A stretch of 64,000 nt of DNA, taken from positions 434,001 through 498,000 of the forward strand of contig NZ_VOQF01000003.1 of NCBI RefSeq assembly GCF_007994985.1, in the 5' to 3' direction. Numbering within the stretch: position 1 is the first letter of the stretch; every line of letters starts with the position of its first letter. This document shows positions 1-8,743 of this stretch, piece by piece. The stretch comes from Metabacillus litoralis. Lineage in GTDB: Bacteria; Bacillota; Bacilli; Bacillales; Bacillaceae. The position numbers were made by a program, and so were the translations under genes. The notes under the pieces were generated by a model, which was given only the letters and a program-made list of their open reading frames with translations, did no database searches and was not told the origin of the DNA.

Positions 1-321
1 ATGCTTTATTCCATTTAACATTGGAATGATTACAGTTTCCTGACCAACAAATGATTTAATATCTTCAATAGCTTTTAAGAAATGATAAGATTTTGTACCA
101 ATTAATATGACATCATATTTTCCTTGACTCAGATCAGTACTTACTATTGTTTTTGGTAAAAATGAATAATCACCATGAACACTTTTAATCTTTAGTCCAT
201 TTTCTTTCAACTGTCGTTGACGTTTCTCTCTAACAAGAAAAGTAACATCTACACCTGACTCAGCTAACCTTCCGCCAAAATAACCACCTACTGCTCCTGC
301 TCCTACAACTAAAACTTTCAT
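1..321 (-). CDS. ykpB: Ketopantoate reductase family protein, N-terminal part (YkpB-like)
   Basis: This is the N-terminal 107 codons of a PanE/ApbA-family protein, which reduces 2-dehydropantoate to pantoate with NADPH in pantothenate and CoA synthesis. The protein starts MKVLVVGAGAVGGYFGGRLA, the Rossmann dinucleotide-binding GxGxxG loop placed at the very N-terminus as in this family, and continues with ILIGTKSY and ends at the window edge with IIPMLNGIKH, close to the family NGI motif. An AAAGGAGC ribosome binding site precedes the ATG. It is cut by the window border. The neighbouring ykpA matches the B. subtilis ykpA-ykpB order, so the paralogue name is from context; true PanE activity is not shown. 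Confidence 0.85.
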   Translation of the reverse strand, partial: MKVLVVGAGAVGGYFGGRLAESGVDVTFLVREKRQRQLKENGLKIKSVHGDYSFLPKTIVSTDLSQGKYDVILIGTKSYHFLKAIEDIKSFVGQETVIIPMLNGIKH

Positions 322-521
322 TTTTTCAGCTCCTTTTTAATAATAACTAAACAAATTTTAGCATATGATCTACTTAAAAACTGTATAACTTATACTTAAT
401 CGCCATACCTATCTACTTTTCTAGGAGAAGTGGTTTCTATTTTATATTACCTACTAGTATCTCCACTCTAAAAAAATCTTACAAAATGAACAATCATTGT
501 TTAATAGTTTCCTTCAAGTAT

Positions 522-536
522 AAGAAAGCGCTGACA
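522..536 (+). promoter_or_regulatory. cre-like CcpA site upstream of lytS
   Basis: AAGAAAGCGCTGACA matches the catabolite-responsive consensus WTGNAANCGNWNNCA at every fixed position but one (T to A at position 2). It lies about 100 bp before lytS. A TTGTCA hexamer at 539-544 could be a -35, but I see no good -10 at the right spacing. Nothing else stands out in the 316-bp gap. Confidence 0.5.
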
Positions 537-637
537 TTTTGTCATGTGAAAAACATTACTTTAATGCTATTATTTAGATTACGGTGCTGGTTAATTATTA
601 TTCTCTAAATTGACTGAAAGATTAAGGAGAAATTTAT

Positions 638-2377
638 ATGTTTGAACTTCTACTAACAATGCTTGAGCGACTTGGAATTATTGTTACAGTTGCATTTCTA
701 GTTACGAGATTACCATTTTTCAGGCATATGATTCAAAGAAATGAGATAAGTAGGAAACATCAATATTACGCGATTGCCTTCTTTGGTCTTTTTGGTATTA
801 TTGGTACATATTCCGGGGTTACATTTGATACAAATTCTCTCCAATTTAATCGATGGGCATATGAACTTTCTAGTGAGGAAGCAATAGCAAATTCACGGGT
901 AATTGGAATCATCATTGCTGGTTTATTAGGTGGATACAAAGTTGGAATTGGAGCAGGGATTATCTCTGGACTTCACCGCTTTTCTCTAGGTGGTTTTACT
1001 GCTGTTTCTTGTGGATTATCTGCAATTTTAGCCGGTGTCTTAGCAGGATATTTTCACAAAAAGCGAGCACGTATACATTTATCTACAGCTTTATTCGTTG
1101 GAGCTTTTGCAGAAGCCACTCAAATGCTTGTCATACTTCTCGTTTCAAAACCTTTTATTCAGTCCCTTCAATTAGTACAAGCAATTGGCATTCCTATGAT
1201 TATCGCTAACGGAGTTGGCTCTGCAATTTTCTTACTAATCGTAAAAAGTGTTGTAAGTGAGGAAGAAAAAGTTGGTGCCACACAAGCACAAAAATCTCTA
1301 AGACTAGCTGAACAAACACTTACTTATTTAAGAAATGGGTTATCTCCAAAAACGGCTGAAGTTGTATGTCGAATTATCTTAAAAGAAGTAGATGCTATCG
1401 CAATTTCCATCACAAACCAAGATAATATACTTGCTCATATCGGTTTAGCAGATGATCATCATAAAAAAAACATGTCAATTCAAACATCCTTAACAAAGCA
1501 AGTATTAAAAAAGGGAACGTTAACCATAGCAAACCAAAAAGATATACAATGTAAAATGAATAGTTGTCCTCTAGGTGCTGCTGTTATTGCTCCTTTAAAA
1601 ATAAGAGATGAAACAATTGGAACATTAAAATTTTACTTTCATTTTGAAAAAGACATTTCAAACCTGGATATCGAGCTAATACGTGGACTTAGCTCTCTAC
1701 TAAGTAATCAATTGGAAATTTCTGAAGCTGAGCAAGCTAAACAATTAGCAAAAGAAGCTGAAATAAAAGCACTTCAGGCACAAATTAGTCCTCATTTTCT
1801 ATTTAATTCATTAAATATAATTGTCTCATTAATACGCACAAATCCTGAACTAGCTAGAAAGCTGATTGTTAACTTATCACAATATTTCAGAAAGAACTTA
1901 ACAGGCACAACAACAAATTGGACGACTCTTAAAGAAGAATTAGATCATGTTCAAGCTTATTTAGCAATTGAAGAGGCTCGTTTTGTAGATCGTTTAGTGA
2001 TTTTATATGATATTGACCAATCAGCTTTGACAAAAAAAATCCCAACCCTAACATTGCAGCCTTTAGTCGAAAACGCTATAAAACATGGAATAAAAGATTT
2101 GGCACATAATTGTATGATTAAACTCTCCATAAAGAAAATTGATAATAGTAGCGTGAAAATCGTTGTAAAAGATAACGGTAAAGGCATTGATGAGGAAAGG
2201 CTTCAAACCATTATAACATCCATTGTTGATAGTCAAAATGGTACAGGGTTTGGTTTGTATAATGTGAATAGACGATTACTTTTGTTACTCGGTGAAAACA
2301 GTAGATTAAGAGTGGAATCTAAGCTAAATAAAGGGACATCAGTCTCATTTAAAATAAAGGAGGTTGAGATGAAATGA
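638..2377 (+). CDS. lytS: LytS-family sensor histidine kinase
   Basis: Membrane sensor kinase of the LytS/BtsS class, which in characterised members responds to extracellular pyruvate. Residues 1-205 form the multi-helix 5TMR-LYT sensor with glycine-rich loops (GLLGGYKVG), 225-360 a GAF-like cytoplasmic domain, and about 380-400 the His_kinase region with QISPHFLFNSLN (phosphoacceptor His386). The ATPase domain has an N-box VENAIKHG (Asn479), DNGKGI (Asp512) and GTGFGL. At 579 residues it has the normal length for the family. The stop overlaps the start of lytT by 4 bp, so the two are co-translated. No lrgAB/pftAB genes follow, as they do in B. subtilis; the CstA-type transporter 4 kb downstream is the likelier target. 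Confidence 0.93.
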   Translation: MFELLLTMLERLGIIVTVAFLVTRLPFFRHMIQRNEISRKHQYYAIAFFGLFGIIGTYSGVTFDTNSLQFNRWAYELSSEEAIANSRVIGIIIAGLLGGYKVGIGAGIISGLHRFSLGGFTAVSCGLSAILAGVLAGYFHKKRARIHLSTALFVGAFAEATQMLVILLVSKPFIQSLQLVQAIGIPMIIANGVGSAIFLLIVKSVVSEEEKVGATQAQKSLRLAEQTLTYLRNGLSPKTAEVVCRIILKEVDAIAISITNQDNILAHIGLADDHHKKNMSIQTSLTKQVLKKGTLTIANQKDIQCKMNSCPLGAAVIAPLKIRDETIGTLKFYFHFEKDISNLDIELIRGLSSLLSNQLEISEAEQAKQLAKEAEIKALQAQISPHFLFNSLNIIVSLIRTNPELARKLIVNLSQYFRKNLTGTTTNWTTLKEELDHVQAYLAIEEARFVDRLVILYDIDQSALTKKIPTLTLQPLVENAIKHGIKDLAHNCMIKLSIKKIDNSSVKIVVKDNGKGIDEERLQTIITSIVDSQNGTGFGLYNVNRRLLLLLGENSRLRVESKLNKGTSVSFKIKEVEMK

Positions 2378-3111
2378 AAAAACATCAAATTACAGCCTTA
2401 ATCATAGATGATGAAAGATACAGCCGAGATGAGCTTCGGCATTTGATAGAAGATGATCACTCGATCGATGTTGTTGGTGAGGGAGATTCAGGTGAAGCAG
2501 CAATTGTAAAAGCAATTCAGCTAAAACCAGATGTTATATTTCTAGATGTTGAAATGCCACAGATGAATGGAATTGATACGGCTAAAGCTATTAACAGCCT
2601 AAAAGATCCTCCGCTAATTGTCTTTGCAACAGCTTACCCTGAATTCGCTGTTGAAGCATTTCGATATGGTGCTATCGATTATCTTTTAAAGCCCTTTGAA
2701 GAGGAAAGAATAAAGGAAACGATAACAAGACTAGAAGATCGTTTGACCAAAGCTAACCATGAAAAGGATGCTACACCCTCACCCAAAAAATTAGCGATTG
2801 AAAGTGAAGATGGAATTGTTTATATAGATCCGAATGAGATTATTTTTGCTTATCGAGATGATCGTATGACAAAAATAGTAGGTAAAGTGTTTGAATATGA
2901 AACAAAAACACCACTGAAAGATTTTGAAGTTCGTTTAAAGGATTACCGTTTTTTTCGTATCCACAAAAGTTATCTTGTAAACCTTAGGGATGTCAAAAAA
3001 TTAGTTCCATGGTTTAATGGTGCATACCAGCTTGAGTTACATGGTCACAAAGAAACGCTTTCAGTTAGTAGAAACTACGTGAAGGCTTTGAGGACAAAGC
3101 TAGAAATATAA
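2374..3111 (+). CDS. lytT: LytTR-type response regulator
   Basis: Partner regulator of LytS. Residues 1-120 are a receiver domain with acidic pair Asp12/Asp13, phosphoacceptor Asp58 in FLDVEMPQMNG, Thr86 and Lys106 in YLLKPF. Residues 140-245 are a LytTR DNA-binding domain with the typical FFRIHKSYLVNL and LSVSRNYVK segments. Proteins of this class bind pairs of roughly 9-bp direct repeats spaced two helical turns apart. A pair with that geometry lies upstream of cstA (6980-7012). The start overlaps lytS (ATGA). The gene is followed by a small mobile element, so the operon ends here. Confidence 0.93.
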   Translation: MKKHQITALIIDDERYSRDELRHLIEDDHSIDVVGEGDSGEAAIVKAIQLKPDVIFLDVEMPQMNGIDTAKAINSLKDPPLIVFATAYPEFAVEAFRYGAIDYLLKPFEEERIKETITRLEDRLTKANHEKDATPSPKKLAIESEDGIVYIDPNEIIFAYRDDRMTKIVGKVFEYETKTPLKDFEVRLKDYRFFRIHKSYLVNLRDVKKLVPWFNGAYQLELHGHKETLSVSRNYVKALRTKLEI

Positions 3112-3118
3112 TTACATA

Positions 3119-3283
3119 AGGCTGTTTTCGTAAACTTTGTTGCTTTTAGGAAATTGGAGGAAACATTACTGTATATAGTCTAGAGGCATCTTTTCTTCTT
3201 AGAAATCGTACTTTTTATGCGATAAAACACTGTTGCTAACAGATAATAAGATCATTTAGCAACAATCTTTCAGAAAAGAGCCT
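3119..3283 (+). mobile_element. MITE, AGGCT-ended family 2, intact copy A (165 bp)
   Basis: Non-autonomous element without coding capacity. Its ends are imperfect inverted repeats of about 28 bp: left AGGCTGTTTTCGTAAAC then TTTGTTGCT, right the complement of AGGCTCTTTTCTGAAAG then ATTGTTGCT. It is flanked by a perfect 6-bp duplication TACATA (3113-3118 and 3284-3289). Related copies lie at 45769, 47225, 55447 and 56391. Confidence 0.8.
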
Positions 3284-3383
3284 TACATAACGATTGTTTC
3301 AACATATTTACAATCAAATTTCTTCAAACTTTTTACAACTACCCGCATAGTGGACTTAGATTAATGATAAAAGGAAGGAAAAA

Positions 3384-3423
3384 AGAGATAGGCTAAATAA
3401 CAAAAGTTATTTAGCCTATCTCT
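3384..3423 (-). terminator. Rho-independent terminator of ykpA
   Basis: Perfect 18-bp stem with loop TTTT, followed on the minus strand by a run of T. It lies 40 bp past the ykpA stop and faces away from lytT, so it may also stop leftover lytST transcription. Confidence 0.85.
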
Positions 3424-3463
3424 TGCAATTATTTGTTACCATTTGTTAAGGATATATATCCTA

Positions 3464-5083
3464 TTAAGCGTATAGTTCCTTGACTTGTTTCTGAACAGTA
3501 CTGTCTGCTAAAAACTCGTCATATGACATTTGTTTATCTACTATTCCATTTGATGTTACTTCTATAATACGGTTTGCAATAGTTTCGACAAACTGATGGT
3601 CATGAGAAGTAAAGATCATCGCACCTTTGTATACTGTTAAGCCATTATTTAGTGCTGTAATTGATTCTAAGTCTAAATGGTTTGTAGGTTCATCTAATAA
3701 CAGGACATTTGATCCGCTAAGCATCATTTTCGAAAGCATGCAACGAACTTTTTCTCCCCCAGATAAAACACTAGGTTTTTTCAGAACTTCTTCACCCGAG
3801 AAAAGCATACGCCCTAAAAATCCACGAAGGAAGCTCTCACTTTGATCATTTGGAGAGTATTGACGTAGCCAATCCACAAGATTAGGTTCATTCCCAGTGA
3901 AGTACTCACTGTTATCTTTAGGGAAATAAGCTTGTGATGTTGTTACACCCCATTTGTAAGTTCCACTATCAGGTTCCATTTCACCAGATAGAATTTTAAA
4001 TAACGTTGTGATAGCAATCTCATCGCGACCAACTAACGCAATTTTATCTTCTTTATTCATCATAAAGCTTACATTATCTAAAACCTTAACACCATCGATC
4101 GTTTTTGATAAACCCTCTACACGTAAAACATCATTTCCTATTTCTCGCTCTGGGGTAAAGTTAACATAAGGATAACGTCTAGAAGAAGGCTGTATATCAT
4201 CTAATGAAATTTTGTCTAACAACTTTTTACGAGATGTTGCTTGCTTAGATTTAGATGCATTTGCACTAAATCGAGCAATAAAGTTTTGTAACTCTTTAAT
4301 TTTTTCTTCTTTTTTCTTATTTGCTTCTTGACCTAATTTTGCGACTAACTGACTTGATTCGTACCAGAAATCATAGTTACCTACATAGACTTTGATTTTC
4401 GAGAAGTCCAAGTCAGCAATATGTGTACATACTTTGTTTAAGAAGTGACGATCATGCGAAACAACGATTACAGTATTCTCAAAATTAATTAAGAATTCTT
4501 CTAACCATTGAATTGCTTGAATATCAAGATGGTTTGTTGGCTCATCAAGAAGTAAAACATCAGGTTTACCGAAAAGAGCTTGAGCTAAAAGAATCTTAAC
4601 CTTATCTCCACCTGTTAGATCAGCCATTTTCTTTGTATGAAGATCCTCACTAATTCCTAACCCTTTTAAAAGAATTGCAGCTTCACTTTCTGCTTCCCAA
4701 CCATTTAATTCAGCAAATTCACCTTCTAATTCTGCTGCTTTCATTCCATCTTCATCAGTGAAATCAGCCTTCATGTAGATTGCATCTTTTTCTTGCATAA
4801 CTTCATAAAGACGCTTATGTCCCATAATAACTGTTTTTAAAACTTCAAACTCTTCATATTCAAAGTGATTTTGTTTTAAAATAGCCAATCTTTCACCAGG
4901 TGCCATACTAACATCACCTGTTTGAGCTTCAATTTCACCTGATAATATTTTTAAAAACGTGGATTTTCCCGCGCCATTTGCACCAATTAATCCGTAGCAG
5001 TTGCCCGGAGTAAATTTAATATTAACATCCTCAAAAAGCTTGCGATCACCAAATCGTAAGCTAACATTAGTAACTTGAATCAT
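3464..5083 (-). CDS. ykpA: ABC-F family ATPase YkpA
   Basis: Cytosolic ABC-F protein with two nucleotide-binding domains and no membrane segments; the family acts on the ribosome. NBD1 has Walker A GANGAGKS (residues 34-41), a variant signature LTGGDK (155-161) and Walker B LLLDEPTNHLD (177-187). A basic linker (about 240-305, SKSKQATSRKK) joins NBD2, which has a normal signature LSGGEK and Walker B LLLDEPTNHLD (461-471). Its Walker A reads GRDEIAITT (352-360), with Ile in place of the catalytic Lys. I recall that B. subtilis YkpA also lacks a canonical second P-loop, so this may be a subfamily trait. ATG has GGAGGATATTTC upstream. It is monocistronic with its own terminator. Confidence 0.92.
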   Translation of the reverse strand: MIQVTNVSLRFGDRKLFEDVNIKFTPGNCYGLIGANGAGKSTFLKILSGEIEAQTGDVSMAPGERLAILKQNHFEYEEFEVLKTVIMGHKRLYEVMQEKDAIYMKADFTDEDGMKAAELEGEFAELNGWEAESEAAILLKGLGISEDLHTKKMADLTGGDKVKILLAQALFGKPDVLLLDEPTNHLDIQAIQWLEEFLINFENTVIVVSHDRHFLNKVCTHIADLDFSKIKVYVGNYDFWYESSQLVAKLGQEANKKKEEKIKELQNFIARFSANASKSKQATSRKKLLDKISLDDIQPSSRRYPYVNFTPEREIGNDVLRVEGLSKTIDGVKVLDNVSFMMNKEDKIALVGRDEIAITTLFKILSGEMEPDSGTYKWGVTTSQAYFPKDNSEYFTGNEPNLVDWLRQYSPNDQSESFLRGFLGRMLFSGEEVLKKPSVLSGGEKVRCMLSKMMLSGSNVLLLDEPTNHLDLESITALNNGLTVYKGAMIFTSHDHQFVETIANRIIEVTSNGIVDKQMSYDEFLADSTVQKQVKELYA

Positions 5084-5273
5084 GAAATATCCTCCAATAC
5101 TTTAAACATCTAAATAATTATAACACTTAAAGTCCAATTTTTATACGTATATTGGTGTTAACTTTACATACACTTAAAGATTCTATACCGTTCTTTATTA
5201 GAGTGAAAAAAAACATACGAATAATTCCTTGCAAATTTGTTAAGGATTTATCTTAGGGAATGGAGGTTGCAAC

Positions 5274-5702
5274 ATGTTTTCATCACGTGGAGATGCACAT
5301 AAGTTATATATAAAGTTTAAAAAAGCACAAAATCAAAACCAATCATTGGATGATTTAAAAGAATTAATAGAAATTGAAGAAATAAAATCTTTTTATAACA
5401 ACCAAGAAAGTTCAACACTAGAAAAAATCTATTATCGTGTTTTAAAGGAGAAAAATGGGATGGGAATGATTCCCGTTTTTGTTTCTGCTGGTCCATGGTT
5501 ATTATTTCTGTTTTCAAAAAAGCTACAAGAAGTTTTATTTCAAAACGGAAGTTTACCTTTCATCATTTTCATTACCTTATATTTGATCATTTTAACTTCT
5601 AGTGTGATATTACATTTTCGTGAGAAAGCTTGGGCAGCAATTCACTCGACTATAATAAAAGACATATTAAATGATCGCAAAATGAAAAGTAACTCTACAT
5701 AA
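5274..5702 (+). CDS. Small two-helix membrane protein of unknown function
   Basis: A 142-residue protein I do not recognise. Residues 1-62 are soluble and highly charged with many Lys, Glu and Gln (KKAQNQNQSLDDLKELIEIEE), probably helical. Two hydrophobic segments follow, at about 64-80 (VFVSAGPWLLFLF) and 92-112 (PFIIFITLYLIILTSSVILHF), then a short basic tail. An AGGGAATGGAGG site precedes the ATG. It stands alone on the plus strand between two minus-strand genes. The codon usage looks like that of the neighbours. Confidence 0.7.
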   Translation: MFSSRGDAHKLYIKFKKAQNQNQSLDDLKELIEIEEIKSFYNNQESSTLEKIYYRVLKEKNGMGMIPVFVSAGPWLLFLFSKKLQEVLFQNGSLPFIIFITLYLIILTSSVILHFREKAWAAIHSTIIKDILNDRKMKSNST

Positions 5703-5755
5703 AAATCATTGTATTTTATGGCTTAGTCTAACAAACAGGGTTTTTGACCTACATT

Positions 5756-5791
5756 ACAGGCAATCAACTTGCAAAATTCGCAAGCGCCTGT
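5756..5791. other. Imperfect hairpin between convergent genes
   Basis: ACAGGC and CTTGC pair with GCAAG and GCCTGT around an AAAATT loop with an internal bulge. There is no clear T-run on either strand, so this is a weak terminator or a relic of the repeat family seen at 11553. It lies between the 142-residue membrane protein and the CPBP gene. Confidence 0.3.
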
Positions 5792-5847
5792 ATTGTCTCA
5801 CAATCAGGATAATTTACTAAAGTTAACATAAAAAATAACACAAAAGA

Positions 5848-6741
5848 TTAAAATCTACTTTTCTCTATTTTATATTTTCTAAGAACGATAAACATGAATA
5901 GTAGACCAATTAAAACTGTTGTAATTGCAGATGACATAGCATTCACATTTTTCAAAACAAATAATGATGGAATATCTCCTACCACAGTATCTTCCATCGT
6001 TAAGAAGATACATAAAAACATATTGTTAGCTGCATGAGCACCTATGCTATATTCAGAGCTATTCGTTTTGATTGTTATGTAGGTCCAGATAAATCCCATT
6101 GCCAAATAATCAATTGCTATCCAGATAGCTCCGTGCTCCATTTCAGGGTTTCCAAAATGTAGGCTTCCAAAAATCCCTCCAACTATTAATGTAAGAACCA
6201 CTGGATTTTTCGTCACTTTTCCTACCCATTGTAACAAAAAACCTCTAAAAAATAGCTCCTCAGATGTTGTTTGAATAGGAACCAATAATATTGATGCAAG
6301 TACTAACCATACAAAACGAGAGCCATCAAAATTATTCAACATATAATCATTTGGTGAGATAATATAATCTACTAGTGAAAATAGTGCAAACAATAAAAAA
6401 GAAACTAAAAATCCATATAATATTTTAGACCAGTTCACTCTATTATATGGTGTAATAAAGGATATTAATTTTCTTTTTAGTATCATTCTAGCAGCTATCC
6501 ACATTCCAATAACGGTTGTAATGTTTACAATATGATATAAATAAAAGTCAACCAAGGGATCTATTATCACCATTTCATTTAAATTTATAAGATCTGGATT
6601 AACAAGACCAGTAATCAGCATACTTATGATGTAACATATCAAACCAATGATAAACATAAAAGCTAAAATAACTAATAGGGAGAGAATGTATCTCCAATGA
6701 GTGTTTTTCCCATTTAATATCTTAACAAAATTTGGTTCCAT
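5848..6741 (-). CDS. CPBP family intramembrane glutamic endopeptidase
   Basis: Integral membrane protease of the CPBP/Abi (Rce1-like) family with about eight hydrophobic segments. The family motifs are intact: EELFFRG (Glu161, Glu162, Arg166), FGSLH (Phe191, His195) and GAHAANN (His236, Asn240). At 297 residues it has the usual length. Some relatives protect against bacteriocins or process peptides; nothing adjacent suggests a substrate. It diverges from cstA and shares the 354-bp intergenic region with it. The start has GGAGAATTAAA upstream. Confidence 0.88.
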   Translation of the reverse strand: MEPNFVKILNGKNTHWRYILSLLVILAFMFIIGLICYIISMLITGLVNPDLINLNEMVIIDPLVDFYLYHIVNITTVIGMWIAARMILKRKLISFITPYNRVNWSKILYGFLVSFLLFALFSLVDYIISPNDYMLNNFDGSRFVWLVLASILLVPIQTTSEELFFRGFLLQWVGKVTKNPVVLTLIVGGIFGSLHFGNPEMEHGAIWIAIDYLAMGFIWTYITIKTNSSEYSIGAHAANNMFLCIFLTMEDTVVGDIPSLFVLKNVNAMSSAITTVLIGLLFMFIVLRKYKIEKSRF

Positions 6742-6979
6742 TTTAATTCTCCTTTTAATAGATTTACATAAACTTGTCTGATGTAGTGATCAGCATCTAC
6801 TATCTAACTTAAAACAATTAGTTATATTCCTTTTAAAACAAAAATAGAACACACCCATTCATTTTACAGATATTAACATCATATATGATTATCTCTACTA
6901 TGAAAATATTTAATTGAATTTTTCTGTAAAATGCATCACTTCTACTTTTTCATACAAATGCATTTAAATAACCATTAAC

Positions 6980-7012
6980 TACATGTTAAACTCCTTTTCT
7001 TACATGTTAAAC
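6980..7012 (+). promoter_or_regulatory. Paired direct repeats, probable LytT operator of cstA
   Basis: The 12-bp sequence TACATGTTAAAC occurs twice without change, at 6980-6991 and 7001-7012, exactly 21 bp apart. Two repeats two helical turns apart next to the -35 region is the known architecture for LytTR-domain activators such as AgrA and BtsR. The sequence is seen; the protein assignment is inferred from the nearby lytST. Confidence 0.7.
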
Positions 7013-7038
7013 AAAAATCAAGCTATTAAACTTATAAT
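7010..7038 (+). promoter_or_regulatory. Activator-type SigA promoter of cstA
   Basis: A perfect TATAAT lies at 7033-7038. The position 17 bp upstream (7010-7015) reads AACAAA, a very poor -35 that overlaps the end of the second direct repeat. This is typical of a promoter that needs an activator. Confidence 0.65.
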
Positions 7039-7051
7039 TTTGATACCATAA

Positions 7052-7066
7052 ATGTAAACGTATTCA
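7052..7066 (+). promoter_or_regulatory. CcpA cre site in the cstA leader
   Basis: ATGTAAACGTATTCA matches all fixed positions of WTGNAANCGNWNNCA. It lies about 8-22 bases downstream of the predicted transcription start, where CcpA would block RNA polymerase in glucose-fed cells. Confidence 0.75.
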
Positions 7067-7095
7067 ACAATAAAAATACTAGGAGGTTTCCCTAT

Positions 7096-8538
7096 ATGTA
7101 TACGTTTATTGGCGGAATAGTACTTCTTATAGTAGGTTATTTTATTTATGGTCGTTTTGTTGAAAAGGTTTTTGGTGTGAAAGAAGCTAGACAAACACCA
7201 GCTATTACAAAAAGAGATAATGTAGATTACTTACCAATGGGTAAAAAACGTAATTCATTGATTCAATTACTAAATATCGCAGGTGTCGGACCGATATTCG
7301 GACCAATTATGGGTGCATTATATGGTCCAGCTGCATTCATTTGGATTGTGATTGGCTGTATCTTTGCCGGTGCTGTTCATGATTATTTAACTGGTATGAT
7401 TTCAATACGTAACCGTGGTGCACATTTACCAGAACTAGCTGGTAAATTTCTTGGGAAAACAATGAAACATGTTGTAAACGCATTTGCCATTCTTTTATTA
7501 CTTTTAGTTGGTACCGTGTTCGTTACAGCACCTGCAAATTTATTAGCAGGAATAACTCCTGAATGGGTATCTTTCGGAGTGATTATAGCTGCAATCTTCA
7601 TTTACTATGTTTTAGCAACACTACTTCCAATTGATAAAGTAATTGGTAGATTATATCCTTTCTTTGGAGCATTACTTTTAATAAGTGCAGTTGGAGTAGC
7701 CGCATCACTAGTTATTACAGGCGCACCAATTCCTGAGTTAACTTTGGAAAACATGCATCCTGATAAAGCACCAATTTTCCCACTATTATTTTTAACGATT
7801 TCTTGTGGAGCTCTATCTGGTTTCCATGCTACACAAACACCGATCATTTCACGTACAACAGAAAACGAGTCACAAGGACGATTTATCTTCTACGGAATGA
7901 TGATTGCAGAAGGTATTATCGCGATGATCTGGGCTGCGGCAGCTATGAGCCTTTTTGATGGATACAATGGATTAGCTGATATATTAGCTAATGGTGGTCC
8001 AGCTGCAGTTGTAAGCGAAGCATCTACTGCCATGTTAGGAGCAATCGGAGGAACTTTAGCGGTTCTTGGAGTCATTGTACTACCTATCACTTCTGGAGAT
8101 ACTGCATTTAGAAGTGCTCGAATGATTATTGCTGATTATTTAAACATTTCTCAATCAAAAATTGTTAGCCGATTATGGATTGCTATTCCTTTATTCGTAA
8201 TTTCCTTTGCTTTAACTAAAATTGATTTCACATTATTATGGAGATATTTTTCATGGGCCAATCAGTCGACAGCTGTTATCGCATTATGGGTTGGTGCTAT
8301 GTACTTATTTATCGCCAAGAAAAATTATTGGATTGCAATGATTCCAGGAATCTTTATGACAATGGCAACATCAACTTATATTCTAAACGCCGCAATAGGA
8401 TTTGGATTACCACTAAACATTTCTTATATTGGCGCAAGTATTATAACTGTTGTTATCATCGCATTATTTTACAAAGCTGCAATTAAATCCAGATCACAAT
8501 CCTTCCAACTTGATGATGATCTAACTAATGTTGCTTAA
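7096..8538 (+). CDS. cstA: CstA-family transporter (probable pyruvate/peptide uptake)
   Basis: Polytopic membrane protein with about 13 hydrophobic segments and the CstA hallmarks: GPIFGPIMGALYGPAAFIWI near residues 67-85, HDYLTGMISIRNRG and GFHATQTPIISRTT. Family members CstA and BtsT import pyruvate or peptides during carbon limitation. At 480 residues it is shorter than E. coli CstA/BtsT (about 700) but keeps the conserved core, so it belongs to the short subfamily. AGGAGG precedes the ATG. Upstream lie paired LytTR-type repeats, a TATAAT box and a cre site, pointing to activation by LytST and repression by CcpA. Its own terminator follows. Confidence 0.88.
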   Translation: MYTFIGGIVLLIVGYFIYGRFVEKVFGVKEARQTPAITKRDNVDYLPMGKKRNSLIQLLNIAGVGPIFGPIMGALYGPAAFIWIVIGCIFAGAVHDYLTGMISIRNRGAHLPELAGKFLGKTMKHVVNAFAILLLLLVGTVFVTAPANLLAGITPEWVSFGVIIAAIFIYYVLATLLPIDKVIGRLYPFFGALLLISAVGVAASLVITGAPIPELTLENMHPDKAPIFPLLFLTISCGALSGFHATQTPIISRTTENESQGRFIFYGMMIAEGIIAMIWAAAAMSLFDGYNGLADILANGGPAAVVSEASTAMLGAIGGTLAVLGVIVLPITSGDTAFRSARMIIADYLNISQSKIVSRLWIAIPLFVISFALTKIDFTLLWRYFSWANQSTAVIALWVGAMYLFIAKKNYWIAMIPGIFMTMATSTYILNAAIGFGLPLNISYIGASIITVVIIALFYKAAIKSRSQSFQLDDDLTNVA

Positions 8539-8556
8539 ATGAAGATCTTAAAAAGA

Positions 8557-8600
8557 AAAGTCTGCACATTAACTAAATTTCTGTTAATGTGCAGACTTTT
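8557..8600 (+). terminator. Terminator of cstA
   Basis: Long stem (AAAGTCTGCACATTAAC and its complement) with a short A/T loop, ending in TTTTCT, 20 bp after the cstA stop. Confidence 0.85.
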
Positions 8601-8609
8601 CTACTGATT

Positions 8610-8660
8610 AGGCGCTGTTGAAGGGATCTTGTAATCGAAATCAACAACAAAGATATAACT
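8610..8660. mobile_element. Relic of a family 1 AGGCT-ended element
   Basis: A 51-bp remnant: it begins AGGCGCTGTTGAA and ends AAATCAACAACAAAGA then TATAACT, which resemble the two ends of the element at 11553 with the middle lost. Assignment by eye only. Confidence 0.4.
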
Positions 8661-8743
8661 AAGTCATTTATTAAAACGATTCACTTGCAACAACTATTGA
8701 AGGATATGATAAAATAAGCTATCTACTTATAAAGGAGTACAGC

